Assembly: GCA_000438115.1 (NCBI GenBank)
Contig: FR903579.1
Location: 35,529-99,528, forward strand
DNA from: Prevotella sp. CAG:617
Lineage (GTDB): Bacteria; Bacteroidota; Bacteroidia; Bacteroidales; Bacteroidaceae
Direction of reading: 5' to 3'
Length of the DNA: 64,000 bases
Under the pieces are notes generated by a model that saw nothing but the letters and a program-made list of their open reading frames with translations, was not told the origin of the DNA and searched no databases. A program made the position numbers and the translations under genes. Below, piece by piece: positions 8,094-17,800 of this stretch (positions are counted from its first letter, which is position 1; every line of letters starts with the position of its first letter).

Positions 8094-8759
8094 ATGCTGA
8101 TCAATATTGAGAATATAAGTATTTCACGCGATAGAAAAACTGTCTTGTCTAACGTGAATTTTCATGCAGATGAGGGCGAATTTATCTATTTGACCGGTAA
8201 GGTTGGTACAGGAAAAAGTACATTTTTAAAGACATTGTATGCAGAAGTTCCTGTTGAATCAGGAAACGCTGAAATTCTAGATTATAATCTGAATAAAATA
8301 AAGAGGAGCAAGGTACAAGAGTTAAGACGAAAAATAGGTATTGTATTTCAGGATTTCCAGTTGTTATCTGATAGAACCGTATATGAAAATCTTAATTTTG
8401 TTTTGAAGTCTGTAAAATGGAAAAAACAAGAACGAAAAAATAGGATTAATGAAGTTCTAAGTATGGTCGGAATGGAAGAAAAAATAAGTAGTTTTCCACA
8501 TGAGTTAAGTGGAGGCGAACAGCAGAGGGTTTCAATAGCCCGAGCATTACTTAATAATCCTCGAATTATATTGGCCGATGAACCTACAGGGAATTTAGAT
8601 AGTGAATCAAGTGCCGTAGTAATGGATATTTTGCGCAAAATTAGCGAACAGGGAACAACAATAATTATGTCAACTCATAATTTGTCATTGTTAATTGATT
8701 ACCCTGGGGTTGTGTACGAATGTCATGATGGAAAATTGGAAGAAAAACAAGATAAATAA
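8094..8759 (+). CDS. ftsE: FtsE-like ABC transporter ATP-binding protein
   Basis: A 221-residue ABC ATPase. I choose ATG 8094 (MLINIENISIS); the in-frame ATG at 8067 lies inside hisIE. It has Walker A GKVGTGKST, Q-loop FQDFQLL, signature LSGGEQQRVSIARAL, Walker B IILADEP and the TGNLD segment characteristic of FtsE/LolD/MacB types. FtsE works with the membrane protein FtsX in division-site peptidoglycan hydrolase activation. No FtsX gene is adjacent, and instead it lies between histidine and lysine genes, an arrangement I associate with Bacteroidales. The FtsE assignment rather than another exporter ATPase is probable but not proven. Confidence 0.8.
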   Translation: MLINIENISISRDRKTVLSNVNFHADEGEFIYLTGKVGTGKSTFLKTLYAEVPVESGNAEILDYNLNKIKRSKVQELRRKIGIVFQDFQLLSDRTVYENLNFVLKSVKWKKQERKNRINEVLSMVGMEEKISSFPHELSGGEQQRVSIARALLNNPRIILADEPTGNLDSESSAVVMDILRKISEQGTTIIMSTHNLSLLIDYPGVVYECHDGKLEEKQDK

Positions 8760-8766
8760 TTAAGAT

Positions 8767-10080
8767 ATGAAAGTATTAAAATTTGGTGGAACATCTGTTG
8801 GGTCTCCTGAAAGGATAAAAAGTGTTTCAAATTTAATAGCTGACGGCCAGCCTAAAATTGTTGTTTTTTCTGCTATGAGCGGAACAACTAATTCTTTAAT
8901 AGAAATTGCAGATTATTTTAGTAGGAAAAATTCTGAGGCGGCAAATAATATTATCAATCAATTGCAACGAAAATATGAATCGCATGTTTTAGAATTGTAT
9001 TCAGAAGATAAAACTATTCAGAAATCAAAAAAGTTGTTGGCCGAAATTTTTGATTTATTGCGTTCTTTTTCAAATAAAGAAGTTGGTGAACGGGAACATA
9101 AGTATATCGTTGCACAAGGTGAGATAATTAGTACAAATTTGATTACTAATTATCTTCTCGAGAATGGCGTGAAGGCATTACTGATTCCGGCATTAGATTA
9201 TATGAAATTAAATGAAAATGAAGAGCCGGATATGTCATATATTAAGGAGAAGTTAAGCAACTTTTTAAATGCAAATGCCGGATATGATTTATATATAACA
9301 CAAGGATTTATTTGTAGGGACTATACTGGAGAAGTTTCTAATTTGCAGCGAGGTGGTTCTGATTATACGGCTTGTATTATTGGAGCGGTATTGAAGTCTG
9401 ATGAAATTCAGATATGGACCGATATTGACGGGATGCATAATAATGATCCTCGCATTGTTGATCACACGTCTCCAGTTAGGCAATTGAATTTTGAAGAAGC
9501 AGCGGAATTGGCTTATTTTGGGGCAAAGATTTTGCATCCCACTTGCATTCAACCGGCTCGCTATGCTGGTGTGCCTGTTAAACTTTTAAATACAATGGAT
9601 CCTAGTGCGCCTGGAACTATTATAAATAATAAAATAGAAAAAGGTTGTATAAAAGCTGTTGCAGCAAAAGATAATATCACAGCTATAAAAATCGTAAGTA
9701 GCAGGATGTTGCTAGCTACAGGTTTTTTGAGGAAGGTATTTGAAATATTTGAAACATACAAAACTCCAGTCGACATGGTTACGACGTCGGAGGTCGGTGT
9801 TTCATTAAGTATTGATAATACAAGTCATTTGGTGCAGATCGTTGATGAGTTAAAAAAATATGGAACGGTAGTCGTTGACCACGATATGTGTATCGTTTGT
9901 GTAGTCGGAGATTTACAGTGGGGTAATATCGGCTTTGAAAGTCTTGTGACCTCTGCTTTAGAAAAAATTCCTGTAAGAATGATTTCTTATGGTGGAAGTG
10001 ATCATAATATCTCATTCCTCATTAGAAAAACAGATAAAAAGAATTTATTACAGGCACTAAGTTGTAAACTTTTTAATTAG
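8767..10080 (+). CDS. lysC: Aspartate kinase, monofunctional
   Basis: Aspartokinase phosphorylates aspartate, the first step to lysine, diaminopimelate, threonine and methionine. The 437-residue protein starts with the KFGGTSVGSPERI nucleotide-binding motif, has RGGSDYTA around residue 195 and IWTDIDGMHNNDPR. It ends with a regulatory ACT-type region of about 150 residues (VSSRMLLATGFLRKVFEIFE; the second repeat includes VRMISYGGSDHNISFLI). There is no fused homoserine dehydrogenase. With lysA six bases downstream, it forms a lysine/peptidoglycan unit, which suggests a lysine-sensitive isozyme (inference). Confidence 0.95.
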   Translation: MKVLKFGGTSVGSPERIKSVSNLIADGQPKIVVFSAMSGTTNSLIEIADYFSRKNSEAANNIINQLQRKYESHVLELYSEDKTIQKSKKLLAEIFDLLRSFSNKEVGEREHKYIVAQGEIISTNLITNYLLENGVKALLIPALDYMKLNENEEPDMSYIKEKLSNFLNANAGYDLYITQGFICRDYTGEVSNLQRGGSDYTACIIGAVLKSDEIQIWTDIDGMHNNDPRIVDHTSPVRQLNFEEAAELAYFGAKILHPTCIQPARYAGVPVKLLNTMDPSAPGTIINNKIEKGCIKAVAAKDNITAIKIVSSRMLLATGFLRKVFEIFETYKTPVDMVTTSEVGVSLSIDNTSHLVQIVDELKKYGTVVVDHDMCIVCVVGDLQWGNIGFESLVTSALEKIPVRMISYGGSDHNISFLIRKTDKKNLLQALSCKLFN

Positions 10081-10086
10081 AATGTC

Positions 10087-11235
10087 ATGATTTCAACAAA
10101 TAAAATAGACAAAATACAAACTCCTTTTTATTTTTATGATACGGCCCTATTAAAAAGTACATTAAATGCAATAATAAGTGAAACTCAACACAATCCTCAG
10201 TTTTGTGTACATTATGCAGTTAAAGCCAATGCCAAAAAGGAAATTCTGTCTATAATTGCTAAAGCAGGTCTTGGAGCAGATTGTGTTAGTGGAGGAGAAA
10301 TTCGAGCGTGCGTAGAAGCTGGATTTGATCCTTCTAAAATTGTATATGCAGGAGTTGGGAAATGTGATTGGGAGATAGAGTTAGCTTTAGACTATAATAT
10401 AGCATGCTTTAATGTTGAAAGCCTTCCTGAGTTAGAGGTAATCAATGATATAGCTCAGCGAAAAGGAAAAATCGCAAATGTTGCTATTCGGGTTAATCCC
10501 AACGTGGATGCTCATACTCATGAGAAGATTACAACAGGGTTAGAAGAGAATAAATTTGGCATTTCCGTAAATGATCTTCCTAAAATTATAGAGAAGGCAC
10601 AAAGTCTGCAATCTGTTGCATTTGTAGGATTGCATTTTCATATAGGATCGCAAATTACAAATATGGAAGTCTTTGAGAATTTGTGCATGCAGATTTCTAA
10701 TATTGTAGAAGATGTACAGAAAAAGATCCCTATACAAAATATAAATGTAGGAGGAGGATTAGGTATTAATTATGATGAGCCGGAATCAGCCTTAATACCA
10801 GATTTTAGATCTTATTTTTCTATATTTGAGCGTAACATTCGTCTTTCTCCTAAACAAAGTTTGCATTTCGAATTAGGTCGTTCAATTGTTGGCCAAATGG
10901 GAACTCTGGTTACAAAAGTTTTATACGTAAAAAAAGGAAGCAAGAAAAATTTCCTAATAGTGGATGCTGGATTTACAGATTTAATCCGACCGGCTTTGTA
11001 TCAATCCAAACATAAAATTCTTAATATAACTTCTACAAATCAGAATAGTGAAGTGTATGATGTCGTTGGACCGATTTGTGAAAGTAGTGATGTCTTTGCA
11101 AAGGGAATACAATTACCGGAAAGTAAACGAGGGGATTATGTAGTAATTGAGAGCGCCGGAGCATATGGTGAAGTTATGGCATCAACATATAATTGCAGAA
11201 CATTGATCAAAGGATATTGTGATTTTGAATTGTAA
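10087..11235 (+). CDS. lysA: Diaminopimelate decarboxylase
   Basis: LysA converts meso-diaminopimelate to lysine. This PLP enzyme of the alanine-racemase fold has the Schiff-base Lys in VHYAVKANA near residue 47. It also has the HFHIGSQI motif, the glycine-rich phosphate loop VGGGLGINY, the ELGRSIVG segment, and the CESSDVFAKG motif whose Cys and Asp/Glu complete the active site across the dimer. The 382 residues are slightly short but contain all motifs. It is downstream of lysC and the last biosynthetic gene of the his-lys operon. Confidence 0.95.
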   Translation: MISTNKIDKIQTPFYFYDTALLKSTLNAIISETQHNPQFCVHYAVKANAKKEILSIIAKAGLGADCVSGGEIRACVEAGFDPSKIVYAGVGKCDWEIELALDYNIACFNVESLPELEVINDIAQRKGKIANVAIRVNPNVDAHTHEKITTGLEENKFGISVNDLPKIIEKAQSLQSVAFVGLHFHIGSQITNMEVFENLCMQISNIVEDVQKKIPIQNINVGGGLGINYDEPESALIPDFRSYFSIFERNIRLSPKQSLHFELGRSIVGQMGTLVTKVLYVKKGSKKNFLIVDAGFTDLIRPALYQSKHKILNITSTNQNSEVYDVVGPICESSDVFAKGIQLPESKRGDYVVIESAGAYGEVMASTYNCRTLIKGYCDFEL

Positions 11236-11280
11236 GAATTTATATTATATTTAATAGCGAGTTGAGACTTTTTATTTAGA

Positions 11281-12252
11281 ATGGTTTACTTAGAGATTTA
11301 TTCAACGGATTTGGTTAGTTTTTGGGATTCTTTTGTAGATAAGAGCAAGAACGGAACCTTTCTAATTAGACGCTCTTATATGGATTATCATAAAGACAGG
11401 TTTAAAGACTTGTCTTTAGTTTTTTATAACAGCAAACATCATATGTGCGGTGTCTTTCCGATTACAGTTGATGTTAAAAACGGCATAGCAAGTTCTCATA
11501 ATGGGTTGACCTACGGTGGATTGGTGATATTACCAAATACAGAATATGATCAAGTAAGCGAAATGTTGAACAAAAGCCTTGGCTTCTTGAGACGCAATGG
11601 TATTACTGAATTCTATTATAAACCAATTCCTTATATTTATCATAAATATCCTTCCCAAGAAGATTTGTATTGGTTGTATGTAAACGGTTCTAACTTGTAT
11701 AGTAGATCGATATCATCAGTGATTGATTTGAATAATTCAATACCTTTTTCAGCTTTGCGTTTGCGTAAAATAAAAAAAGCAATGGAAAGTAATGGATTGG
11801 AATTATCTGTTTGTGATGCTTCTGAAAATCCCCAATTATGGAAATCTTATTGGAAGCTATTGTGTAATATATTGAGTGAGAGACATAACACTAGTCCTGT
11901 TCATACATATGAAGAAATTAGCTATTTGCAGCATAAGAATTCACGTGATATAAAACTATATATCATATTTGATAAATATAAACAGGAGATTCTTGCTGGA
12001 GTGGTTGCATATGAGACAGATTTGGTTATGCATTGTCAATATATTGCGTCGAGCGATGTCGGCTTTAAATTTAATGCCTTAGATTTCCTTTTTAATTGGA
12101 TGATTGACTCTGCAAAATCCCGTTTTCGCTATTTTGATTTTGGTGTTTCTACTGAGCAAAATGGTTTATTTTTGAATAATGGATTGTTGTTTCAAAAACA
12201 GGGATTCGGTGGCAGGGGCATATGTTATGATACGTATAAGCTCTTATTATAA
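11281..12252 (+). CDS. FemAB/GNAT-fold acetyltransferase-like protein
   Basis: This 323-residue protein resembles the BioF2-like or FemAB-related GNAT proteins of Bacteroidales. It has an N-terminal FLIRRSYMDYHKDRF segment followed by a C-terminal acyltransferase-like region including LRLRKIKKAMESNG, ILSERHNTSPVHTYEE and YFDFGVSTEQNG. Such proteins transfer acyl or aminoacyl groups in cell-envelope or lipid pathways, but the substrate here is unknown. The 45-bp gap after lysA without a terminator makes co-transcription possible. Placement after lysA could hint at a peptidoglycan-related acceptor, as inference only. Confidence 0.75.
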   Translation: MVYLEIYSTDLVSFWDSFVDKSKNGTFLIRRSYMDYHKDRFKDLSLVFYNSKHHMCGVFPITVDVKNGIASSHNGLTYGGLVILPNTEYDQVSEMLNKSLGFLRRNGITEFYYKPIPYIYHKYPSQEDLYWLYVNGSNLYSRSISSVIDLNNSIPFSALRLRKIKKAMESNGLELSVCDASENPQLWKSYWKLLCNILSERHNTSPVHTYEEISYLQHKNSRDIKLYIIFDKYKQEILAGVVAYETDLVMHCQYIASSDVGFKFNALDFLFNWMIDSAKSRFRYFDFGVSTEQNGLFLNNGLLFQKQGFGGRGICYDTYKLLL

Positions 12253-12262
12253 AATAAAAAAT

Positions 12263-12296
12263 GTATCCCCTCCAAGTTTCTTCCTGAAGGGGATAC
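12263..12296. terminator. Bidirectional terminator between convergent genes
   Basis: A stem of nine perfect bp (12263-12271 with 12288-12296) is flanked by A-run on the left and T-run on the right. It serves the acyltransferase-like gene and the convergent serine palmitoyltransferase. Confidence 0.85.
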
Positions 12297-12301
12297 CGTT
12301 T

Positions 12302-13489
12302 TTATTTTATAATTTCTAATTCCTTAAATATCTTGGTTAGAGCTATTACAGCACGTTCTACTTGTTCCTTAGTATGAGTTGCCATTAGTGCAACTCTTAC
12401 GAGGGTATCTTGTGGTGCACAAGCCGGAGGTATAACTGGATTGATAAATACTCCAGCATCAAAAGCCATTTTTGTTACCAAGAAAGTTTTTTCAACATCT
12501 CTTACATATAAGGGGATAATTGGTGATTTTGTATCGCCTATTTCAAATCCTTCTTCATGGAATCTTTGTAATGCATAATTTGTTACATCCCATAAAGCTT
12601 GAATACGCCATGGCTCTTTTTGAATTATGTGCAGTGCCTCTAAAGCTGCAGCAGTTGCAGCGGGGGTATTTGATGCACTAAAAATATAGGTGCGGGCATT
12701 ATGGCGCAACCAATTTATAATAGAAGAATCTGCAGCAATGAATCCACCAATTGACGCAAGTGACTTACTGAACGTACCCATGATTAAGTCCACTTCGTCT
12801 GTTAATCCAAAATAATCGCAAACTCCCCTACCCTGATTTCCAAAAACGCCAATGCCATGGGCTTCATCAACCATGACAGTTGCGTTATATTTATGTTTCA
12901 GTTTGATTATTTCTGGCAGGTTTGCCAAATCGCCCTCCATTGAAAATACACCATCTACTACAATTAATTTGACCGATTCTGGTTTGCACTTTTGGAGTTG
13001 ACGTTCCAAGTCTTCCATGTCATTGTGTTTGTACTTGAGACTTGTTGAAAAAGATAATCTTCTTCCATCAACTATAGAAGCATGATCACGGTCATCACAA
13101 ATTATGTAGTCCTCTCGACCGGTTAAGCAAGCAATTACACCCGAATTTACTGTAAAACCTGTAGAAAAGCATAGTGCCTCATCTTTTCCTACAAATTTGG
13201 CTAATTCTTTTTCTAATTGCACATGCAAATCTAATGTTCCGTTAAGAAAACGCGAGCCCGCACATCCAGCTCCATATTTTTTCATGGCTTTGATGCCAGC
13301 TTCAATGATACGCTCATCGCCAGTCAGACCTGTATATGCATTTGATCCAAACATAAGGACTTTTTGCCCATCCATGTCGACTTCTGTTCCTTGTTTTCCG
13401 TCAATTTCACGAAAATAGGGATACACTCCTTGTTTCATATATTGTTGAGGAAGAGTGTATTTTGCTAATCTGTCTTGTAATATGCCCAT
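12302..13489 (-). CDS. spt: Serine palmitoyltransferase (Bacteroides-type alpha-oxoamine synthase)
   Basis: The 395-residue PLP enzyme belongs to the alpha-oxoamine synthases. The catalytic Lys lies in GTFSKSLASIGGF, with DDRDHASIVDGRR and VDEAHGIGVFG as co-factor binding motifs. The N-terminus (MGILQDRLAKYTLPQQYMKQGVYPYF) is that of Bacteroidales serine palmitoyltransferases, which condense serine and acyl-CoA into 3-ketosphinganine to begin sphingolipid synthesis, rather than glycine C-acetyltransferase (kbl) or BioF. Those relatives cannot be excluded by motif alone. It is transcribed away from the kinase-like gene at 13676 and has its own -7 box at 13548-13555. Confidence 0.85.
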   Translation of the reverse strand: MGILQDRLAKYTLPQQYMKQGVYPYFREIDGKQGTEVDMDGQKVLMFGSNAYTGLTGDERIIEAGIKAMKKYGAGCAGSRFLNGTLDLHVQLEKELAKFVGKDEALCFSTGFTVNSGVIACLTGREDYIICDDRDHASIVDGRRLSFSTSLKYKHNDMEDLERQLQKCKPESVKLIVVDGVFSMEGDLANLPEIIKLKHKYNATVMVDEAHGIGVFGNQGRGVCDYFGLTDEVDLIMGTFSKSLASIGGFIAADSSIINWLRHNARTYIFSASNTPAATAAALEALHIIQKEPWRIQALWDVTNYALQRFHEEGFEIGDTKSPIIPLYVRDVEKTFLVTKMAFDAGVFINPVIPPACAPQDTLVRVALMATHTKEQVERAVIALTKIFKELEIIK

Positions 13490-13547
13490 AATTGTTTGTA
13501 TGGTAATTTCACACGAATTTATGCCATAAGGCTTTTTAACTATTTTG

Positions 13548-13555
13548 CAAAGTTA
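13548..13555 (-). promoter_or_regulatory. -7 element for serine palmitoyltransferase
   Basis: Minus strand TAACTTTG, exact match to TAnnTTTG, 59 bp upstream of the start codon. Confidence 0.55.
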
Positions 13556-13649
13556 GTGATTTTAGAATGAAAATAAAAGAATAAGTGCTGAAAATTATCA
13601 ATGACCGAAAAAAACCTTTTATTGTCGTTAGAATCGTTTATTTAAATTC

Positions 13650-13657
13650 TATATTTG
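13650..13657 (+). promoter_or_regulatory. -7 element for the lipid-kinase-like gene
   Basis: TATATTTG, exact match, 19 bp before the ATG at 13676, leaving a very short leader. Confidence 0.55.
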
Positions 13658-13675
13658 TATATGAATTTATAGAGT

Positions 13676-14713
13676 ATGAATAAACAAAGCATTTTATTTA
13701 TTATAAATCCGATTTCAGGAACCAAAGGGAAAGCTAATTTGGGGGCTCTTATTCATGATCGTTTGAATTTGAGTGCTTTTGATTATGATATAGTATATAC
13801 GCAATATGCTGGTCATGCTTCTGAACTTTCTATAAATGCAGTTAGTCAAAAAAAAAATATTATTGTTGCTGTGGGGGGCGACGGAACAATCAATGAGGTA
13901 GCAAGAACTTTGGTGCACACTGATGCAGTCTTAGGAATAATTCCTTTTGGATCGGGAAATGGTTTGGCAAGACATTTACATATTCCGATGAATCCTGAAC
14001 AAGCGATAGACATAATAAATAAATATGTCGTTCGTAAACTGGACTATGGGTTGATAGATGGTCAACCGTTTTTTTGTACATGCGGCGTTGGATTTGATGC
14101 GTTTGTTAGTTTTAAATTTGCATCTTCTGAGCGGCGAGGATTGCTTTCTTATTTAGAAAACACATTAAAAGAAGGCTTAAAATATAAGCCGGAAACTTAT
14201 ATAATTGAAAATGAAGATGGTACTCAACATTTCGATGCATTTTTAATAGCATGTGCCAATGCTTCTCAATATGGAAACAACGCGTATATTGCTCCGAAAG
14301 CTTCCATGGAAGATGGCTTGTTTGATGTTATTATTATGGAGCCGTTTAATGCAATTGAAGCACCACAAATTGCAATACAACTTTTTAATAAGACGTTGGA
14401 TCATAACAGCCATATTAAAATGTTCAGATCAAAAAAAATTAAGATTTATAGAGAGCATAGTGGTGAAGCACATTGTGATGGCGAGCCCATATTAACGGGA
14501 AAAGAAATAAATATCGAGTTGAAAAAACAAGGGATTAATATGCTGATTAACCCCGATTTTTTTGAAACAAGTCCTAAAGAAAATATTTTTCAAATTTTCG
14601 TTGAACGATTTCGGGATATATCCAGATTGCATAATGAATTCATCAAGAAGAGTGAAAGTTTTAATAAATCAATTATTAAAACTATAAAAAGAGGAACACG
14701 CTATAAAGATTAG
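13676..14713 (+). CDS. Diacylglycerol/sphingosine kinase family protein
   Basis: A 345-residue protein of the DAGK catalytic family. Residues 1-130 contain the INPISGTKGKA start, the nucleotide-binding VGGDGTINEVA and PFGSGNGLARHL motifs. The C-terminal beta-rich domain includes GVGFDAFVS and HCDGEPI. It phosphorylates a lipid alcohol, but the family covers diacylglycerol, sphingosine, ceramide and other substrates. Divergent placement beside serine palmitoyltransferase makes a sphingoid substrate plausible; that is inference. The last 40 residues are a basic tail. The stop codon lies within the hairpin at 14712-14754. Confidence 0.88.
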   Translation: MNKQSILFIINPISGTKGKANLGALIHDRLNLSAFDYDIVYTQYAGHASELSINAVSQKKNIIVAVGGDGTINEVARTLVHTDAVLGIIPFGSGNGLARHLHIPMNPEQAIDIINKYVVRKLDYGLIDGQPFFCTCGVGFDAFVSFKFASSERRGLLSYLENTLKEGLKYKPETYIIENEDGTQHFDAFLIACANASQYGNNAYIAPKASMEDGLFDVIIMEPFNAIEAPQIAIQLFNKTLDHNSHIKMFRSKKIKIYREHSGEAHCDGEPILTGKEINIELKKQGINMLINPDFFETSPKENIFQIFVERFRDISRLHNEFIKKSESFNKSIIKTIKRGTRYKD

Positions 14714-14754
14714 TTCTGCATGTTCAGCATAATTTAAACTGAACATGCAGAACT
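14712..14754 (+). repeat. Sixteen-bp inverted repeat after the lipid-kinase-like gene
   Basis: The perfect arms are 14712-14727 and 14739-14754 with an 11-base loop. There is no T-run after it on the plus strand, so it is not a classical terminator. It could be an mRNA-end stabiliser or an operator. Confidence 0.7.
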
Positions 14755-14773
14755 GTAAGAGATTAGTGAATTG

Positions 14774-14793
14774 CAAAAAGGATATCCTTTTTG
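14774..14793. repeat. Perfect 20-bp palindrome upstream of gltB
   Basis: Two CAAAAAGGAT half-sites are fused head to head without a spacer. It lies 74 bp upstream of the gltB -7 box. It could be a dimeric regulator site, or part of termination of the preceding gene. Confidence 0.55.
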
Positions 14794-14866
14794 TGCTTAA
14801 TTATGCTTTTTGTATAGAAAAAAATGTTTTCTCTGTACAAAAGTTATCTATTTAATTTATTTTCCG

Positions 14867-14874
14867 TATTTTTG
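14867..14874 (+). promoter_or_regulatory. -7 element for gltBD
   Basis: TATTTTTG matches TAnnTTTG, 18 bp before the gltB ATG. The -33 region is weak, which fits an activator-dependent promoter but does not prove it. Confidence 0.5.
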
Positions 14875-14891
14875 CATAAGCTGAAAATGAA

Positions 14892-17800
14892 ATGATAGAT
14901 CAAGCTAATAGCTATATGAGAGAGAACGGATTATACAATGCTTCATATGAACATGATGCTTGTGGTGTTGGCATGGTTGTCAATATAAAAGGTATAAAGT
15001 CACATCAATTAGTTGACAATGCATTGCTTATTCTTGAAAACATGCGTCATCGTGGAGCTGAAGGTGCTGATAAAAAAACAGGTGATGGTGCGGGTATTTT
15101 GTTACAGATTCCACATGAGTTTATCTTGCTACAAGGAATACCTGTGCCGGAAAAAGGTACTTATGGAACAGGGTTGGTATTTTTTCCAAAGAATTTTGAA
15201 TTAGAACAAAATCTAGAAGAAATTTTTGAAGAAGAAGCAGCTGCGTTGGGACTTAATATAATGTCTTGGCGTAAAGTTCCAACGAACAGTAATGTGTTAG
15301 GTGAAACTGCGCAAGAGACGGAACCAGATATTAAACAGATATTTGTTGTTTCTGATATTCCCCTATCGCAGGATGAACTAGAGCGCAAACTTTATTTGAT
15401 GCGTAAAAGGATTGAAAATAAAGGGCGTAGTTATAATGATTTTTATATAGTATCGCTTAGTGCAACGCATATAATTTACAAAGGTATGCTTTCTAGCTTG
15501 CAAGTTCGTCAATATTTTCCAGACTTGCAAGATCAGTTTTTTACAAGTGGATTAGCCCTTGTACATTCTCGTTTTTCTACGAATACTTTCCCTACTTGGT
15601 CATTAGCTCAGCCTTTTAGATTATTGGCCCATAATGGTGAGATAAACACGGTACGCGGTAATCGTGCCTGGATGAAGGCTCGAGAATCTGTACTTTCTTC
15701 AGGCTTGTTGGGTGATATAAAAAATATTACCCCCATCATCCAGCCTAACATGAGTGATTCAGCTTCCCTTGATAATGTGTTTGAGTTCTTTGTTATGAGT
15801 GGGCTGAGTTTACCTAAAGCTATGTCCATCTTAGTTCCTGAAAGTTTTAATGACCTCAATCCTATTAGTGATGAATTAAAAGCTTTTTATGAATATTATT
15901 CCATTTTAATGGAACCATGGGATGGCCCTGCCGCGTTGCTTTTCAGCGACGGTAGATATGCTGGAGGAATGCTTGACCGAAATGGTTTGCGTCCGGCTCG
16001 CTATGTGATTACATCTGATGGTACTATGGTTGTCGCAAGTGAAGTCGGAGTAATGAAATTTGACGATGCAAAAGTCGTTAAGAAAGGACGTTTAGAACCT
16101 GGAAAGATTTTGTTGGTTGATACCTTAGAGGGTAAAATTTATTATGATGGAGAAATAAAGAATAAGTTATCTTCAGAGCATCCTTATGGAGAATGGCTTA
16201 GCACGCATCGAATTCAGTTGGAAACATTGAAAAGCGGGCGTAAGATAAATAATGATATAGAAGATTATAATATCAAACTTCATGCTTTTGGATTTGGTCA
16301 GGAAGATATAGATAAAACCATTGCTCCCATGTGTGTCAATGGTTCAGAACCTGTGGCGGCTATGGGAAATGATACACCATTAGCGGTATTTAGCGAGGAG
16401 CCACAAATCTTTTTTAATTATTTCCGTCAGCAGTTTGCACAGGTTACAAATCCTGCTATCGATCCGATCCGTGAGCAATTGGTTATGTCACTTACTGAAT
16501 ACATTGGAACAGTAGGAAGCAATATCTTGACTCCGGATGCTAGTAATTGTAAGATGATCCGTTTACCGCATCCTGTGCTTAATAACACACAGCTCGATAT
16601 TCTTTGTAATATACGTTACAAAGGTTTTAATCCTATACGTCTTCCTATACTTTTTGAATACGACAAGGGAGCAGAAGGACTTAAACAAGCTATTGATTAT
16701 CTTTGTCAAAAAGCTGCAGAAAGTGTTGATCGCGGCTATAATTATATTATTCTTTCGGATCGAGATATTGATGCCAAACATGTCGCTATTCCCTCTTTGT
16801 TGGCTGTGAGTGCCGTGCACCATCACCTTATAAATGTCGGAAAGCGTGTTCAAACTGCATTGATTGTAGAGAGCGGCGAAATAAAAGAAGTCATGCACGC
16901 TGCTTTATTGTTAGGATATGGCGCGTCTGCAATTAATCCTTATATGGTCTTTGCCGTTATAAGTGACTTAGTTAAGAATCGTAAAATACAAGAAGATTAC
17001 AAAACCGCTGAGAAAAATTATATTAAGGCCGTATGTAAAGGGTTTTATAAAATTATGTCAAAGATGGGTATTTCCACGATCCGTTCCTATCGTGGTGCAC
17101 AAATCTTTGAAAGTATTGGTTTGAGTGAAACTTTATTACGTACATATTTCGGTACAGAAATTTCAACCATTGGTGGTATCGGATTAGAACAAATAGCAAA
17201 GGATGCCATCGCTTTTCATCATAAGGCATATTTTCCTTCGAATGAGGATGATACGAATTTCTTAAATAATAAAGGCTTGTTTGCTTGGCGGAAAGATGGT
17301 ATAAAGCATGCATGGAATCCAGAAACCATTTCAACCTTGCAGTTAGCAACACGCTTGGGTAGCTATAAAAAGTATAAAGAGTTCGCGAATTTGGTGGATC
17401 ATAAGGATAATCCGATATTTATTCGTGATTTTTTTGATTTCAAACGTGTTTCACATCCTATTGATATTAATCAGGTTGAACCTGTAGAAAGCATAGTCAA
17501 ACGTTTTGTTACAGGAGCTATGAGTTTTGGTGCTTTAAGTAAAGAAGCTCATGAAGCCATAGCTTTAGCAATGAATCAGTTGGGATCACGTAGTAATACA
17601 GGTGAAGGTGGTGAGGACAGTGAGCGTTTTCATGAAACTGTTAACGGAGTATCCCTTTCTAGTAAAACCAAGCAGATTGCATCTGGACGTTTTGGGGTTA
17701 CTGCGGAATATTTGGTTAATGCAGAAGAAATTCAAATTAAGGTTGCACAAGGGGCCAAGCCTGGCGAGGGGGGACAACTCCCAGGTTTCAAGGTGAATGA

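Noticed and set aside
16563..16898. 111-codon minus-strand frame inside gltB
   Set aside because: Antisense to a strongly conserved coding region, no promoter or domain.
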